The notes beneath the pieces were generated by a model. It was given only the letters and a program-made list of their open reading frames with translations. It did no database searches and was not told the origin of the DNA. This document shows positions 7,509-13,698 of a stretch of DNA of 14,189 bases, piece after piece. Location of the stretch: assembly GCA_020050175.1 (NCBI GenBank), contig JAGVKY010000034.1, forward strand, positions 1 to 14,189. The letters run 5' to 3'. This DNA comes from Parachlamydiales bacterium (GTDB lineage: Bacteria > Chlamydiota > Chlamydiia > Chlamydiales > JAJFMK01). The translations under genes and the position numbers were made by a program. Numbering within the stretch: position 1 is the stretch's first letter; the number at the start of each line of letters is the position of its first letter.

Positions 7509-7812
7509 AAGCCTCGAATTCCTGAATGATTTTTCGCCCTTCTTTAGGAAAAAGGGCATAACGGCCGACTTCATCCCTTTCGGGAAGGGAGTACCAGAAA
7601 CCGAAATCAACCAGCCTAACGGGAAATCCAGCAAAATGGCCACTAGCCCTTTGGATCATTTCGCTCACACTTTTCCCACGTAAAAGTTCCCTACCATCAC
7701 GCATCCAAACGAATTCATCACCCTTTTCGACTAAAATGAGCCGCTCTTCTGGCCCTCTATTCTCTCGTAAAAGACCAACATGTCGGATTCTTTCTAAAAG
7801 CTCGTTCTTCAT
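7495..7812 (-). CDS. Uncharacterised 105-aa protein, first gene of the pknD-trpR operon
   Basis: I do not recognise it. It is a small soluble protein with alternating strands and helices, many charged residues, and no signal peptide or membrane span. Recurrent G-rich turns occur in 'R-D-G-R-E-L-L-R-G-K' and 'G-F-P-V-R-L-V-D-F-G-F-W'. It is supported as a gene by its 14-base overlap with pknD and by the absence of a competing coding frame. No clear Shine-Dalgarno sequence precedes the ATG: the upstream minus-strand bases read AAATTTACC. Translation may therefore be weak, or the true start may lie a little downstream. Being coupled to pknD, it may be a partner or modulator of the kinase, but that is inference. 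Confidence 0.72.
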   Translation of the reverse strand: MKNELLERIRHVGLLRENRGPEERLILVEKGDEFVWMRDGRELLRGKSVSEMIQRASGHFAGFPVRLVDFGFWYSLPERDEVGRYALFPKEGRKIIQEFEAYVES

Positions 7813-8041
7813 GGTAAATTTGGAGTTTATCGAGAGCAGGAGATTATTCCAATCAAGGTTCCCTTTGCTTGAGATTCTGGTAGAGTAGGTAGAAAAATTT
7901 GACCTAAATTTCCCTTTTCGTTATTAAGGGAGGCCGGGAAAAGTGCAATGCTAAAGAAGCTAGCCTGTAAAATCTACAGTTTGCCTAAAGTCTACTAAGA
8001 GCCCCTGTTTGAATCTTAAAAGATTGCTTGTTTTTATTTCT

Positions 8042-8069
8042 TTAACCGACTGAACCCTTCTCATACAAT
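8042..8069 (+). promoter_or_regulatory. Candidate sigma-70-type promoter of the paralogue cluster
   Basis: TACAAT at 8064-8069 matches the -10 consensus at five of six positions. TTAACC at 8042-8047, 16 bases upstream, matches the -35 consensus at four of six. Transcription would start near 8076, giving a leader of about 30 bases with a full GGAGG ribosome site at 8097-8101, four bases before the ATG at 8105. The call comes from position and hexamer match only. Confidence 0.4.
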
Positions 8070-8081
8070 TTCAAGAATTGT
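8065..8081. promoter_or_regulatory. 17-bp dyad overlapping the candidate -10 and start site (possible operator)
   Basis: ACAATT-TCAAG-AATTGT is a perfect inverted repeat of 6-base arms around a 5-base spacer. It overlaps the candidate -10 element and the predicted transcription start of the three-gene cluster, where a repressor would block polymerase. It does not resemble the trp operator or the CIRCE element. In AT-rich sequence, a dyad of this size can arise by chance. Confidence 0.33.
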
Positions 8082-8104
8082 TGGGTGTTCAGAATGGAGG
8101 TCTC

Positions 8105-8752
8105 ATGAGTTCCGTTGCTGTGAAAAGGCCCGCTGAATCTCCTCCCCCTATTAGTCAACAAGTCTATAAAACCCTCAATTTACTTGGGGACCCTCAAATT
8201 TCAAATCATACGAAATTTATAACGACTCAAAAGGCACTCGGCCTTGCTATTGAGTATGCCGTTTTTAATGAAGATCGGGCGGCGTTACAAAAAGCTGAAT
8301 TAGATGCCCTTGAAGGGGCAAATAAAAGACTAAAACAGGATATTGGAGAACTGAATGGTAGAGCGAAAGAAATAAAAGCCTCTAATCAGAAGAATTTCAG
8401 AGAATTAGATGATGTTAAGGTTCAGAATGATAGGGAGGCATTTCTTAATTCCAATCCGAATGTAAATGGTCTAGATAGCGATGCTGCTGGGATTTTGGCC
8501 GGCGTAGCCTCTGGCGTTAGTAGCGGAGTTGTTAGTGCTGTCGTTACCCTTTCATCTGCTGCTTTGCCAGTCGTAGGAGCAGCCGCTGGTCTTGCCGCAG
8601 GAATCTCTGCAGCAGAAATAGCTAAGGGGATCAATCAAAATAAATTAGCTGAAACTTTATCCAAGTATGAAAAAGAGTTTTTTATGGCCCATGCAATGGG
8701 AACAAAACGAGAAGCTTTTGAATATGCAAAAAAGAAAATAATGGAGAACTAG
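8105..8752 (+). CDS. Putative secreted/inclusion-membrane-like protein, coiled coil plus bilobed hydrophobic domain (paralogue 1)
   Basis: A 215-aa protein I cannot assign to a named family. Order of parts: a Ser/Pro-rich N-terminus (1-20) without a Sec signal; a helix containing A-I-E-Y-A-V-F-N-E (48-56); a charged heptad-like coiled coil (about 57-113); a small-residue, glycine-rich hydrophobic segment (about 127-172) split in the middle by A-L-P-V (153-156); and a C-terminal helix, K-Y-E-K-E-F-F (187-193) then G-T-K-R-E-A-F-E-Y-A-K (199-209). A two-lobed hydrophobic domain with no Sec signal is the hallmark of chlamydial Inc proteins, which are type III secreted into the inclusion membrane; a pore-like membrane hairpin is the alternative. 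The start at ATG 8105 is set by GGAGG at 8097-8101; an upstream in-frame TTG at 8078 lies inside the promoter region. The next paralogue starts 4 bases after the stop. Confidence 0.85.
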   Translation: MSSVAVKRPAESPPPISQQVYKTLNLLGDPQISNHTKFITTQKALGLAIEYAVFNEDRAALQKAELDALEGANKRLKQDIGELNGRAKEIKASNQKNFRELDDVKVQNDREAFLNSNPNVNGLDSDAAGILAGVASGVSSGVVSAVVTLSSAALPVVGAAAGLAAGISAAEIAKGINQNKLAETLSKYEKEFFMAHAMGTKREAFEYAKKKIMEN

Positions 8753-8756
8753 CAAG

Positions 8757-9371
8757 ATGGGAGCTTTAACGATACCTACTAGCAGAGGAACAGCAGTTAA
8801 CCCTGCTGTTAAAAGAAAGTTAGACGAGATTGGAGATGATAGCTTGCCAGATCAGCAAAGAATGGCAAATGTTGTCGGTATTATTGCCCCCCTTATGACT
8901 TATGCTCAATTGAATGAAGAAAGAGATAGTCTCCATGCAAAGAAAATAAAAGCTTTAAAAACAGAAAATGAAAAACTTGAACTAGAGCTCGCTTCTGCAA
9001 ATAAAGCTCAAGTAGCCGAAGCAGCTGCCCAAAAAAAGTTAGCTAAAGAGATAGAAGACAATAGAGTTTTAGAAGAGAAAAAGGCTACTCAGCGCGAACA
9101 GGCAAGAAGAGACGAGATTGCATCTCATGTGTTTGGGGCTGTCATAGGGACAGGTACTGGAGTGCTAATAAGTGCAGTGACATTAAATCCATTGATTGGA
9201 TTTTCTGTTGGTACAGCTGTAGGAACTTTGGGACAAAAAGAATATCCTCGGGAACAGCTCGAAAAATATGAAAAATACGAACGTCAGTATCTTGCGGTTC
9301 ATCCGAATCAAAACAAAATGGCATGGGAATACGCAAAAAAAATGGTTGCACAAGATGCAAAAAACAATTGA
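8757..9371 (+). CDS. Putative secreted/inclusion-membrane-like protein (paralogue 2)
   Basis: A 204-aa protein with the same architecture as its neighbours but the most diverged of the three. The N-terminus is Thr/Ser-containing with no Sec signal. Residues 49-56 (Y-A-Q-L-N-E-E-R) match the Y-A-x-x-N-E-x-R helix of the others. The region about 57-122 is a long Lys/Glu/Ala coiled coil. The region about 124-158 is hydrophobic and glycine-rich, with two short lobes joined at L-N-P-L-I-G (143-148). The C-terminal helix reads E-K-Y-E-K-Y-E-R-Q-Y-L, then A-W-E-Y-A-K-K-M (189-196). The lobes are shorter than in paralogues 1 and 3, so membrane insertion is less certain. It is only 4 bases downstream of paralogue 1, using GGAG inside that gene's end as ribosome site, and is surely co-transcribed with it. 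An inverted repeat TTGAGA-N5-TCTCAA (9368-9384) spans its stop codon but lacks a T-tract. Confidence 0.85.
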   Translation: MGALTIPTSRGTAVNPAVKRKLDEIGDDSLPDQQRMANVVGIIAPLMTYAQLNEERDSLHAKKIKALKTENEKLELELASANKAQVAEAAAQKKLAKEIEDNRVLEEKKATQREQARRDEIASHVFGAVIGTGTGVLISAVTLNPLIGFSVGTAVGTLGQKEYPREQLEKYEKYERQYLAVHPNQNKMAWEYAKKMVAQDAKNN

Positions 9372-9439
9372 GAAAATATCTCAAATGAATCTTGAGTGAA
9401 ATTGTATTATAAATTTTTCTATTAAATAATGGAGTAAAT

Positions 9440-10246
9440 ATGTCTGCTGCTTCTGCTGCTTCGGGTTCTAACCCATTAAGTCAAATTAAAACTTTCGATA
9501 TTGGCCATGCTCAACAAGCCTTGGCGACCATTCAACAAGGGCAGGTTTCTACTGAAGAAGCTTTTGCAAATTTACAAGTTCTTTTGGCAGGGGCTCTTGA
9601 TTATGCTGAAAAGAATGAAAAAAGAGCAGATCTTAGAGAAAAGCAAATAAGTGAATTAATTCAAACAAATGGAACCCTCGAAACTCAATATGTCAAAATG
9701 GATGCGAAAGCTGCCGACCTACAAAGTGCCAATACTAAACTTGGTCAAGATGTTGATGATGCAAAGGTTCTCAGAGAAAAAGAGGAGTACCTCGATAGAT
9801 CTCTCGCTGATAGCCATGGGGCAGGAGCTGCTGCTGGGATAATATCTGGTGGTGCTGTGGGTGCTGCGGGGACAGTTATAACGGCTTCATTTGTTGCCTT
9901 ACCTGTGCTTGGCTTGCCTGTAGGTGTTGCCACAGGGATGGCAGTACAAAATTTATCCAAAGGTGGTTTTAGACAAGCTCTACGGGAAGAAGTAGAAAAA
10001 TATGAAAATGAATTTTTTGCAAATAATCCGCAAGGAACTAAGAGGGAAGCTTTTGAATATGCAAAGGAGAAGATAAAAGAAGAAGAAGAGAGACAAGCTA
10101 GACTTGCCGCTGAAGGGGAATCTACTGATTATGACGGTGGGAATGTTTCTTGGGATGCTTGGGGAGAAGACACATGCCCTGATGGTAACTGCGATACCGG
10201 GGATGGGGATGCATGTGCAGATGGCACATGCGACATGGGAAACTAA
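9440..10246 (+). CDS. Putative secreted/inclusion-membrane-like protein with acidic CX4C tail (paralogue 3)
   Basis: A 268-aa protein, clearly a paralogue of the 8105 gene. The N-terminus is Ser/Ala-rich (M-S-A-A-S-A-A-S-G-S). The D-Y-A-E-K-N-E-K-R helix (54-62) is followed by a coiled coil (about 63-118) and a glycine-rich hydrophobic hairpin (about 127-170), broken at A-L-P-V (153-156). The C-terminal motif K-Y-E-N-E-F-F (187-193) and G-T-K-R-E-A-F-E-Y-A-K (199-209) fall at exactly the same residue numbers as in paralogue 1. It alone carries a tail of about 56 residues: a Glu-rich helix, then two tandem D-x-C-x-D-G-x-C-D-x-G units with Cys246, 251, 259 and 264. The tail could bind a metal such as calcium or zinc, or form disulfides. 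GGAG at 9431-9434 is the ribosome site. The 68-base gap before it is AT-rich and has no convincing promoter, so it is probably part of the same transcript. Confidence 0.87.
   Translation: MSAASAASGSNPLSQIKTFDIGHAQQALATIQQGQVSTEEAFANLQVLLAGALDYAEKNEKRADLREKQISELIQTNGTLETQYVKMDAKAADLQSANTKLGQDVDDAKVLREKEEYLDRSLADSHGAGAAAGIISGGAVGAAGTVITASFVALPVLGLPVGVATGMAVQNLSKGGFRQALREEVEKYENEFFANNPQGTKREAFEYAKEKIKEEEERQARLAAEGESTDYDGGNVSWDAWGEDTCPDGNCDTGDGDACADGTCDMGN
10211..10231. repeat. 8-bp inverted repeat in the 3' end of paralogue 3
   Basis: GCATGTGC (10211-10218) and GCACATGC (10224-10231) are perfectly complementary around a 5-base loop, 12 bases before the stop codon. The arms encode parts of the second CX4C unit. 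A T6 run follows at 10253-10258, 21 bases beyond the stem, which is too far for a classical terminator. It may be a side effect of the Cys/Asp/Gly repeat or an mRNA 3' structure. Confidence 0.45.
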
Positions 10247-10286
10247 AAGCTTAATTTTTTCTAACATACAAATTACAACTCCTCAA

Positions 10287-10323
10287 ATTGAAGTAGTGGG
10301 GATTTTATCGCCGCTACTTCAAT
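10287..10323. terminator. Strong hairpin between convergent paralogue 3 and malQ
   Basis: Bases 10287-10299 pair with 10311-10323 over 13 positions, including one G-T wobble, around an 11-base loop. It lies 40 bases after the stop of the plus-strand cluster and 36 bases beyond the stop of malQ, where a bidirectional terminator is expected. Neither side has a clean T-run; the plus-strand downstream side is moderately T-rich. It may therefore act as an RNA 3'-end stabiliser or a weak terminator. Confidence 0.55.
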
Positions 10324-10359
10324 GAATCTTCATTCATTTATTCCAGTTTTATCTTTTAC

Positions 10360-11859
10360 TCAAGAGGGGCTGGTGAGCTTTTTTACTTGGTCGGAAAAAG
10401 TTTGGCGGGTGGTCCACTCTTCGATGGGGGGAAGGGTGCGGAAGGTCCAATTGAAAGGGGTGACAGTGCCCGGAATGTTGATCCGTTCTTGTTTGGGATC
10501 AGTGAAGGACCAATCCTGTTCTAGAGAGAGATATTCTTGCAGGGGATTGATGTGGAAATAACTCGATGTTTGATGGCTTGCTTGTAGGATTTTGAAGCGT
10601 AGGGAGGGGGTAACTTTTTCTTCGTATGGGAGGGAGAAGGTTTGGGTAAAGGCTTGGGCCTCTGCTGGGTTAAGGTCCCACCATTCTGCTAGGGTTTCGG
10701 AATCATGGGTCGAAAGGGTCGTCATGCTTAAAGGGGGGTATTGATTGCCAGGGATGAAATTTTTGGTTGTATCCCAATTTTTTTCCCATCGCATAACACG
10801 GGTGCCAGGAATGCACAACTCCGTCATGATCTCTCTGACCCTTGTGGGGATAATGCCAAGATCTTCGCCTAAGAGAAGCATTTTCGTGTTATTTAAGAGC
10901 AGTTTGAGGAGTTCAGTGCCTTGCGTTAATTGTCCCGCTTCTTCAGAAGGCAGATAATAACCGTTTCTAGGTTTTTCCCCTTCGGGAATGAGCCAAAGCC
11001 GGAAAAATCCAATGATATGATCGAGTCGGAAGAGAGAAAAATAACGCTCGTAGGATTTAAGACGATCTTTCCATAGTTGGAAATTATCCTTTTCGAGCGC
11101 TTCCCAATTGTATGGGGGAAAGCCCCAGAGCTGTCCTTCTTGGGAATAGGGATCGGGTGGATATCCCACACTAGTGTGAGGGCAAAAGAGTGCTTCATTT
11201 GCAAAATATTCGACACTATCTTTGATGCAGAGAATGGGTCCGTCACCAAAAAGAAAAATCCCTCTTTTCTGTGCTTCTTCAGAAACTTGCTTTAACTGTT
11301 TATCCAATAAATATTGTAGAAGGAGATGGTCCTCAACTTCATCTTCATTCACCTTATCGATGGTCCATTCCCACCAAGGCTTACTTCCATTCTTTTTCTT
11401 TAGAGCAATAAACCCTGCGTAACTATAAAGCCAAGGAGTCTCTTCCTTAAATTTGAGATATTCAGGCTCTTTTAAAAGAGATTTTCTTGCCTCTTTTAAA
11501 TACTCCGCTAGCCATTTGGATTTTTGTTCCCAAACCCTCGGATAATCTATTCTTCCTTTGTTTTCGAAAGAGGGGAGAGCTATTTTTCTGTAGGGTAAAG
11601 CATGTAAGGACAAAAAAATGGGGTTCAGGGCTGTAGAAGAAATTGTGTAGTAAGGGCTTGAGTTTTCGTCAGAGTCGGTTAAAGGAAGAAGCTGAAGAGT
11701 GTCCATCCCCACCCGTTGCATCCATTCCAAAACAGGGATGAGATCTAGAAATTCTCCAATTCCAGAGCTTTTTTTCGAGTGAATTGCACTGACGGGGAGA
11801 GCAATCCCGTGGTGCGCCTTAGTTCCAGCTTTTGCCCATTGATTTGGTTTCTCTCCCAT
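10360..11859 (-). CDS. malQ: 4-alpha-glucanotransferase (amylomaltase, GH77)
   Basis: Transfers alpha-1,4-glucan segments between maltooligosaccharides or to glucose, in cytoplasmic glycogen/maltodextrin metabolism. The 499-aa product has the GH77 landmarks: S-S-G-I-G-E-F (31-37), L-Q-L-L-P-L with S-P-Y near residues 55-70, G-D-G-P-I (205-209), a G-Q-L-W-G-F-P-P-Y-N-W stretch (242-252), the nucleophile Asp280 in F-R-L-D-H, the acid/base Glu332 in G-E-D-L-G, and the stabilising Asp386 in S-T-H-D. All catalytic residues are present and the length is normal. In C. trachomatis, malQ (CT087) lies next to the scc1 chaperone gene (CT088); here a 569-aa gene sits between them. malQ starts five bases after that gene's stop with only a weak ribosome site (AGG), so the two are probably one transcript. 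It ends facing the hairpin at 10287-10323. Confidence 0.94.
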   Translation of the reverse strand: MGEKPNQWAKAGTKAHHGIALPVSAIHSKKSSGIGEFLDLIPVLEWMQRVGMDTLQLLPLTDSDENSSPYYTISSTALNPIFLSLHALPYRKIALPSFENKGRIDYPRVWEQKSKWLAEYLKEARKSLLKEPEYLKFKEETPWLYSYAGFIALKKKNGSKPWWEWTIDKVNEDEVEDHLLLQYLLDKQLKQVSEEAQKRGIFLFGDGPILCIKDSVEYFANEALFCPHTSVGYPPDPYSQEGQLWGFPPYNWEALEKDNFQLWKDRLKSYERYFSLFRLDHIIGFFRLWLIPEGEKPRNGYYLPSEEAGQLTQGTELLKLLLNNTKMLLLGEDLGIIPTRVREIMTELCIPGTRVMRWEKNWDTTKNFIPGNQYPPLSMTTLSTHDSETLAEWWDLNPAEAQAFTQTFSLPYEEKVTPSLRFKILQASHQTSSYFHINPLQEYLSLEQDWSFTDPKQERINIPGTVTPFNWTFRTLPPIEEWTTRQTFSDQVKKLTSPS

Positions 11860-11864
11860 AAGAC

Positions 11865-13574
11865 CTATGTAGCAAATTTTTCAGGGTGGTTTCTATTCCA
11901 ATCTTCTATTTTTACAAGCAAATCATCTCTTTTTTTAAGCTCTTCTAATTTAATGGGTTTGCGGTTAAAGGGGTTTTCGTAAAAATTGCCAAGCTCTTTA
12001 AGTGAAAAGATATTTGAAAAGTCGATGACATTCCCATCTGGAAGTTCTACAGGATCTTTCATCATTTCACCCGTTAAGGCATCCAAGAGTTCTGAGGGGG
12101 GTTCTTCAGGGTCAGCTTCAACTTTTAAAAGTTTAGCCTCTTCCATGACCTTTTCCAGTCGCACTGTTAAATCTTTTATTATTTGATCAATTTCAATATG
12201 AAGGTCTTCATTATCTTTCTGTTTTAAAACTCTTTTCAGCAACAGGAGGTATTGTTTTGTAGGTTCTAATTTATAGGATTCAGAGGGGATGGGGTTGAAG
12301 TGATGGAGGAAGTCTCTTTTTTGAGCTGAAGTTGCATATTGGAGAAGAAAAGCTTGCTTATAGCCTCGACCAGTCTTTTCCATCAGACGGCGGAAATCTT
12401 CGATCTTCAGTTGCGGAAGTGTAACTGCAGCTTGAGATTCATTCATGGCAGGCATGGTATCGAAGATGATTGGCCCAAGGTCTTGATCTCTCGCTGCAAG
12501 GGCTAATGTGTACAATGGGATTTTGCTGAGATGTTTTTTGATGATTTCTTCGTCTACGACATGTTCTTCTCTAAGCTTCATTAACATATCATAGATAGAT
12601 AAGTGGGAATCCTTGACGATCACTTTTTCGTAGAGCGGTTTTCGATCGACACTTCCAGACAAAGAGCTTCTTATTTTGTCAGCAGACATTAAAGGGAGAA
12701 GAAGGCTTTTTTGAGTCTCCTCTGGAAGAACGTCTTGTGTTGCTATCCACTCATTGACAAAGGCAGGCATGAAACTGACTGCCCAGGCAGTACTCACAGG
12801 GCTTTTGAACATTTCCCTTAAGAAAACTGCCCAATCTCCTACCTCAAATTGCTCTCTAAATAAATCCTCTGCATCGTCCCAGAGCTCAGCCTTGATTGAG
12901 AGTTCGAGAAGTAACCAGGTTGGTGCATTATTTAATAGAATGAGGCTAAAGGCCTCGGCATTTTCTAGATCTGTTAGAATTTCAAAGGGTGTTTGTTTGA
13001 TTAAATTGGAAGAGAATGTCGAAATGAGACAATCATCAGGGCATGTTGCGAAGAACACTTCCAAAATCTCTTCCGTCAGATTTTTGTTTCGAATTAAAAG
13101 ATGGAGGGGAGTATCGCCTCTCACGTCCCCCCAGTAGAGAGAATTTAGAGATCTTTCGGGGCATAGAGTTATTAATGTTTTAATTTTTCCCGCAGAAACA
13201 TTTGGGTTGCCTGCCAAAATGTGCAAAGGGGTTTTTTTCTCTAAATCAGGACCAAAAAGCTCCCCAAGCATGTTAGAAGGACAATACTTAACAACAGTTT
13301 CGATATCGTTCTCTGTCATTTTTTCGTTTTCCGTTAACCAATGAAGGATGGATCTCCTCCCTTCATCCACACCATATAAATCAGGGTTCTCAAAGATTGT
13401 AGCTATCCTTGAGGCAAGCCCTGCCGTGTCTCTATGGGTCGACAACTCTTTTAATCCTTCAAAAAAATCTGCTGTTTTGGAACTCGGAAGGGCGGAAAAA
13501 GTAGGTTTTTTTGGGGAAGGAGAAGAGGGAGGGGAGTTAGAGTCTGGAGATGTGGGTGGAACTCGATGCGACAT
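11865..13574 (-). CDS. Ankyrin-like repeat and U-box protein, predicted E3 ubiquitin ligase effector
   Basis: A 569-aa protein. Residues 1-33 are extremely Ser/Pro-rich (10 Ser and 9 Pro in the first 32), a disordered N-terminus like those of type III substrates. Residues about 70-205 hold four ankyrin-like repeats whose T-P-L-H positions fall exactly 40 residues apart (Ser75, Thr115, Thr155, Thr195), with Cys-Pro at 98, 138 and 178 in the same register. A long helical region (about 205-440) and a coiled-coil stretch (about 440-485) follow. Residues about 494-563 match the U-box: L-T-G-E-M-M-K-D-P-V-E-L-P-D-G (500-514), then N-P-F-N-R-K-P (534-540) and a final amphipathic helix. A U-box recruits ubiquitin-charged E2 enzymes, which bacteria lack, so the protein most likely acts in a eukaryotic host cell. 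Its neighbours are a type III chaperone and malQ. Ribosome site AGGA lies about 9 bases upstream. The repeat assignment is less secure than the U-box. Confidence 0.87.
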   Translation of the reverse strand: MSHRVPPTSPDSNSPPSSPSPKKPTFSALPSSKTADFFEGLKELSTHRDTAGLASRIATIFENPDLYGVDEGRRSILHWLTENEKMTENDIETVVKYCPSNMLGELFGPDLEKKTPLHILAGNPNVSAGKIKTLITLCPERSLNSLYWGDVRGDTPLHLLIRNKNLTEEILEVFFATCPDDCLISTFSSNLIKQTPFEILTDLENAEAFSLILLNNAPTWLLLELSIKAELWDDAEDLFREQFEVGDWAVFLREMFKSPVSTAWAVSFMPAFVNEWIATQDVLPEETQKSLLLPLMSADKIRSSLSGSVDRKPLYEKVIVKDSHLSIYDMLMKLREEHVVDEEIIKKHLSKIPLYTLALAARDQDLGPIIFDTMPAMNESQAAVTLPQLKIEDFRRLMEKTGRGYKQAFLLQYATSAQKRDFLHHFNPIPSESYKLEPTKQYLLLLKRVLKQKDNEDLHIEIDQIIKDLTVRLEKVMEEAKLLKVEADPEEPPSELLDALTGEMMKDPVELPDGNVIDFSNIFSLKELGNFYENPFNRKPIKLEELKKRDDLLVKIEDWNRNHPEKFAT

Positions 13575-13698
13575 CGCTAGAATCCTTTTACGCTAGTGTT
13601 AAACAATTTTTTGTTTTAAATATAAAGCTATGCTCTTTTCCTAAAGCCAATGGGATAAGCAGGATCCAAATTTGAAATCCTGTCAGATCTTGTTAATT
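13575..13698 (-). promoter_or_regulatory. Upstream region of the U-box gene: AT-rich stretch, dyad, duplicated CTAGCG
   Basis: This 124-base gap between the chaperone stop and the U-box gene start probably holds a promoter for the latter. On the minus strand, a -35-like TTGGCT (complement of 13647-13652) is followed after 18 bases by TTTATA, a weak match. Nearer the chaperone, CAGGAT (13660-13665) and ATCCTG (13677-13682) frame an inner CAAATTTG palindrome, giving a 23-bp imperfect dyad that could be an operator or a hairpin ending the upstream message. AAACAA-TTTT-TTGTTT (13601-13616) is another small hairpin. On the minus strand, two CTAGCG copies (complement of 13575-13580 and 13591-13596) flank the ribosome site. 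Confidence 0.35.

Larger units (their letters stand above)
7813..8104. other. Divergent intergenic region with several 5-base-spaced dyads
   Basis: 292 bases without a supported gene lie between the minus-strand pknD operon and the plus-strand paralogue cluster, so promoters for both should be here. Perfect dyads with a 5-base spacer are at 7895-7911 (AAATTT-N5-AAATTT), 7965-7979 (CTGTA-N5-TACAG) and 8065-8081 (ACAATT-N5-AATTGT). For the minus strand, TTGATT (complement of about 7848-7853) with GATAAA 19 bases on is a weak promoter guess. I see no tRNA-like fold, riboswitch or small ORF with a ribosome site. Confidence 0.5.

Noticed and set aside
7509..7643. Longer PknD start at 7643
   Set aside because: It would overlap the upstream gene by about 150 bases and adds 45 residues with no family features; ATG 7508 has a good ribosome site and a coupling overlap.
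8078..8104. TTG start at 8078 for the first paralogue
   Set aside because: It falls within the candidate transcription start region and would put the GGAGG ribosome site inside the coding sequence; ATG 8105 is ideally placed behind it.
11167..11178. 12-bp palindrome CACACTAGTGTG, containing the ACTAGT core seen in trp operators
   Set aside because: It lies deep in malQ coding sequence, lacks the TTAA-centred double-half layout, and is explained by codons.
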